A stretch of DNA of 64,000 bases, from NCBI GenBank assembly GCA_017590115.1, contig JAGGNK010000002.1:17107264-17171263 (forward strand), in the 5' to 3' direction. Origin of the DNA: Montifringilla adamsi (taxonomy: Eukaryota; Chordata; Aves; Passeriformes; Passeridae). The position numbers were made by a program, and so were the translations under genes. Of this stretch, positions 62,401 to 64,000 are shown piece after piece. The notes below the pieces were generated by a model. That model was given only the letters and a program-made list of their open reading frames with translations, was not told where the DNA came from and made no database searches. The stretch's first letter is position 1. Every line of letters starts with the position of its first letter.

Positions 62401-64000
62401 ACTGTTGTGGGTTTGTTTTGTTTGCTGCCCTAGTGGCAAATTTCTGTTTGTGTATATCTGATGAAAACACAATTCAGAACAACTTTTACTGGCGATCTTT
62501 AAAGTTACCACAGGAGATATCTGTTTACTAGCTCACTGAGCATTTGGCCATTTTATGGCTCCCTTTTGAAAATTAATGTTTCATTTAAGTGTCTGAACTG
62601 TGACCAATTGCCCACAGCTGTTCAATTACTTCATTTAAAATATTTTTTTAGCATTCTGCTTTCCATCAAACTTTTGTTTATTTTTTACTCTAAACAAAAA
62701 TATGGAAATGTAAAATAAGAGGAAGGCAGAGCCCCGTTTGGCATGGAGATACAGCAGGAGTCTGAAGTGCACAGAGGGTGTTAAACACAGACATTTGAGG
62801 GGTTTTTCCCTTGAAGGAGCTGCTGTGTGTGACCAGAAGTGAGCAGGAATTTCTGCTCATCCCCATCCTCCTCACCCGGCCCCTGAGCTCTGCTGATCCT
62901 AGGTCTGCTCCTTGGCACAAGTGTTGGAATATGGGATTAGTTGGGATAAAGGAAATTGGTAAGTTCATGTGGGTCCTTTTTCAAGGGTTAGTGCTACTGA
63001 CCCTGTCCTACCCAGAAATTCTCTTCCCTGCATCTCTTTCTGACACTCCTCCCATCTCCAAGCCCAAATCTTTGTTCTGATGTATCAGAATTTTTGATTG
63101 ATGTATCTGATTTATTGATTACACAGGCTAAGCTTAGGAAATGTATTTTCTTCTGTTTCCACACCAAAGTGAGTTTATGTAGATTGCATAGTGATTGTTA
63201 GTTCTCTTTATGAATCCTCACTCTTTTGGGATATTTAGTGACTTTCAGTAAAATCAATAAGCTGCCTTTCCTTCATGGACATACATAATTTTATTTGAAA
63301 CTTAAATCTGAAAAACTAGGTGTAGTGTTATATTCTGTGTAAATTCTCTGAAAAGTGACAGCTGAAGCCCTTTTTTATTCAGCACATTATTGTAGGAGGT
63401 TGTGTTTATTACAGGAATTTTACATCAGTAGCAGAGCTTAATATGTATCACTTAAAATGCATAATCTTTGCAGGTATGGGGGGAAAAAATGCTAATTTCA
63501 CTCTTTACTATATTTTCAGGTCGAAGGTTATTGCTGGAGGATAAACCATTTCTCACTATGTAGTTTCACCTTGTTTAATTGATTTGAATTTGAATTTATA
63601 TTCCATGTTAAATAATGAACCGTGTATTAATAATTAAGAAGGTTCAGTACAAATGGGAAGCAGTTAATTAAATATTAAATAAAGCACATTGTATTAGCCA
63701 GTATTGTAATCAATATATTAGATTTTAGGTTATCCATTTTAGATGGTCATTTTACTTTACTAGTTATAGTTAAAATTGTCATTGAAAACTCAATATACAC
63801 TTTATAGGCCAAGAAATATGCAGCCTTGGTAAATTACCATATATTTTTCCATAAATATCAGCAAAACATAGGCATAAAAGATTAATTCAGTTGGACTGTT
63901 AGAGCAACAAGGGTCACTGCCATGTACTCTGTCACACTCATGTTCATTAGGCTGAAAAAAAGAGTTTGCAGGAGGTTTGAGGGCTTGGTTTTGTTGTGTT
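59447..64000. other. AT-rich unique DNA, no gene seen
   Basis: Mostly AT-rich. The interval 61,330-61,610 is somewhat richer in CpG and open on both strands (99 codons plus, 85 minus), without a recognised domain. TAAT-type words are dense from about 63,570 to 63,720. No RNA gene was seen. Confidence 0.55.

Noticed and set aside
1..64000. CRISPR arrays, bacterial operons, phage or toxin-antitoxin systems
   Set aside because: No regularly spaced direct repeats, ribosome-binding sites or dense coding were seen. The window has the structure of vertebrate non-coding DNA.

Overview
The window looks like vertebrate nuclear DNA from a gene-poor region, most likely a bird and possibly a passerine. 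It is AT-rich and CpG-poor, broken by stop codons in all six frames, and carries no convincing coding exon, rRNA, tRNA, CRISPR array or bacterial-type operon. Pointers to a bird are sparse interspersed repeats, a short degraded fragment resembling the 3' end of a CR1 LINE near 8.46 kb, two related solo-LTR-like copies (43.58-43.92 kb and 47.06-47.40 kb), and many A-runs interrupted by short C-runs. The passerine call is inference from sequence texture, not from a diagnostic gene. The window is either intergenic (a gene desert) or lies inside one or more very large introns; the sequence does not decide which.

Layout. 0-8.4 kb: unique AT-rich DNA with an opposed poly(A)/poly(T) pair (2.89/3.12 kb), a CpG-richer patch (3.86-4.12 kb) and two short palindromes. 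8.4-17 kb: the CR1-like fragment, a (TAA)16 microsatellite (10.66 kb), a (TG)n tract (11.68 kb) and a short TTCAT array. 17.16-17.29 kb: a 39-bp minisatellite. 24.15-24.53 kb: a probable dispersed element with two hairpins sharing one heptamer, followed by a G-poor tract. 25.5-27.1 kb: a 21-bp minisatellite and a 39-bp-offset duplication. 35.5 kb: another 21-bp tandem pair. 43.6-47.4 kb: two LTR-like copies in opposite orientation about 3.1 kb apart, both keeping an octamer plus TATA promoter arrangement pointing outward. 52.66 kb: T30. 58.96-59.45 kb: (TAA)7, A15 and an AT-rich tract ending in a 28-bp perfect palindrome.

There is no set of genes working together here. The largest open frame is 178 codons (49,472-50,008), lies in a locally GC-richer patch where stops are rarer, and matches no family I recognise. 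I found no new biological system. The observations most worth checking are the divergent LTR pair, the hairpin-bearing element at 24.2-24.5 kb, the minisatellites, and two exon-like segments that start with strong acceptor-like sequences (35,253 and 42,146).
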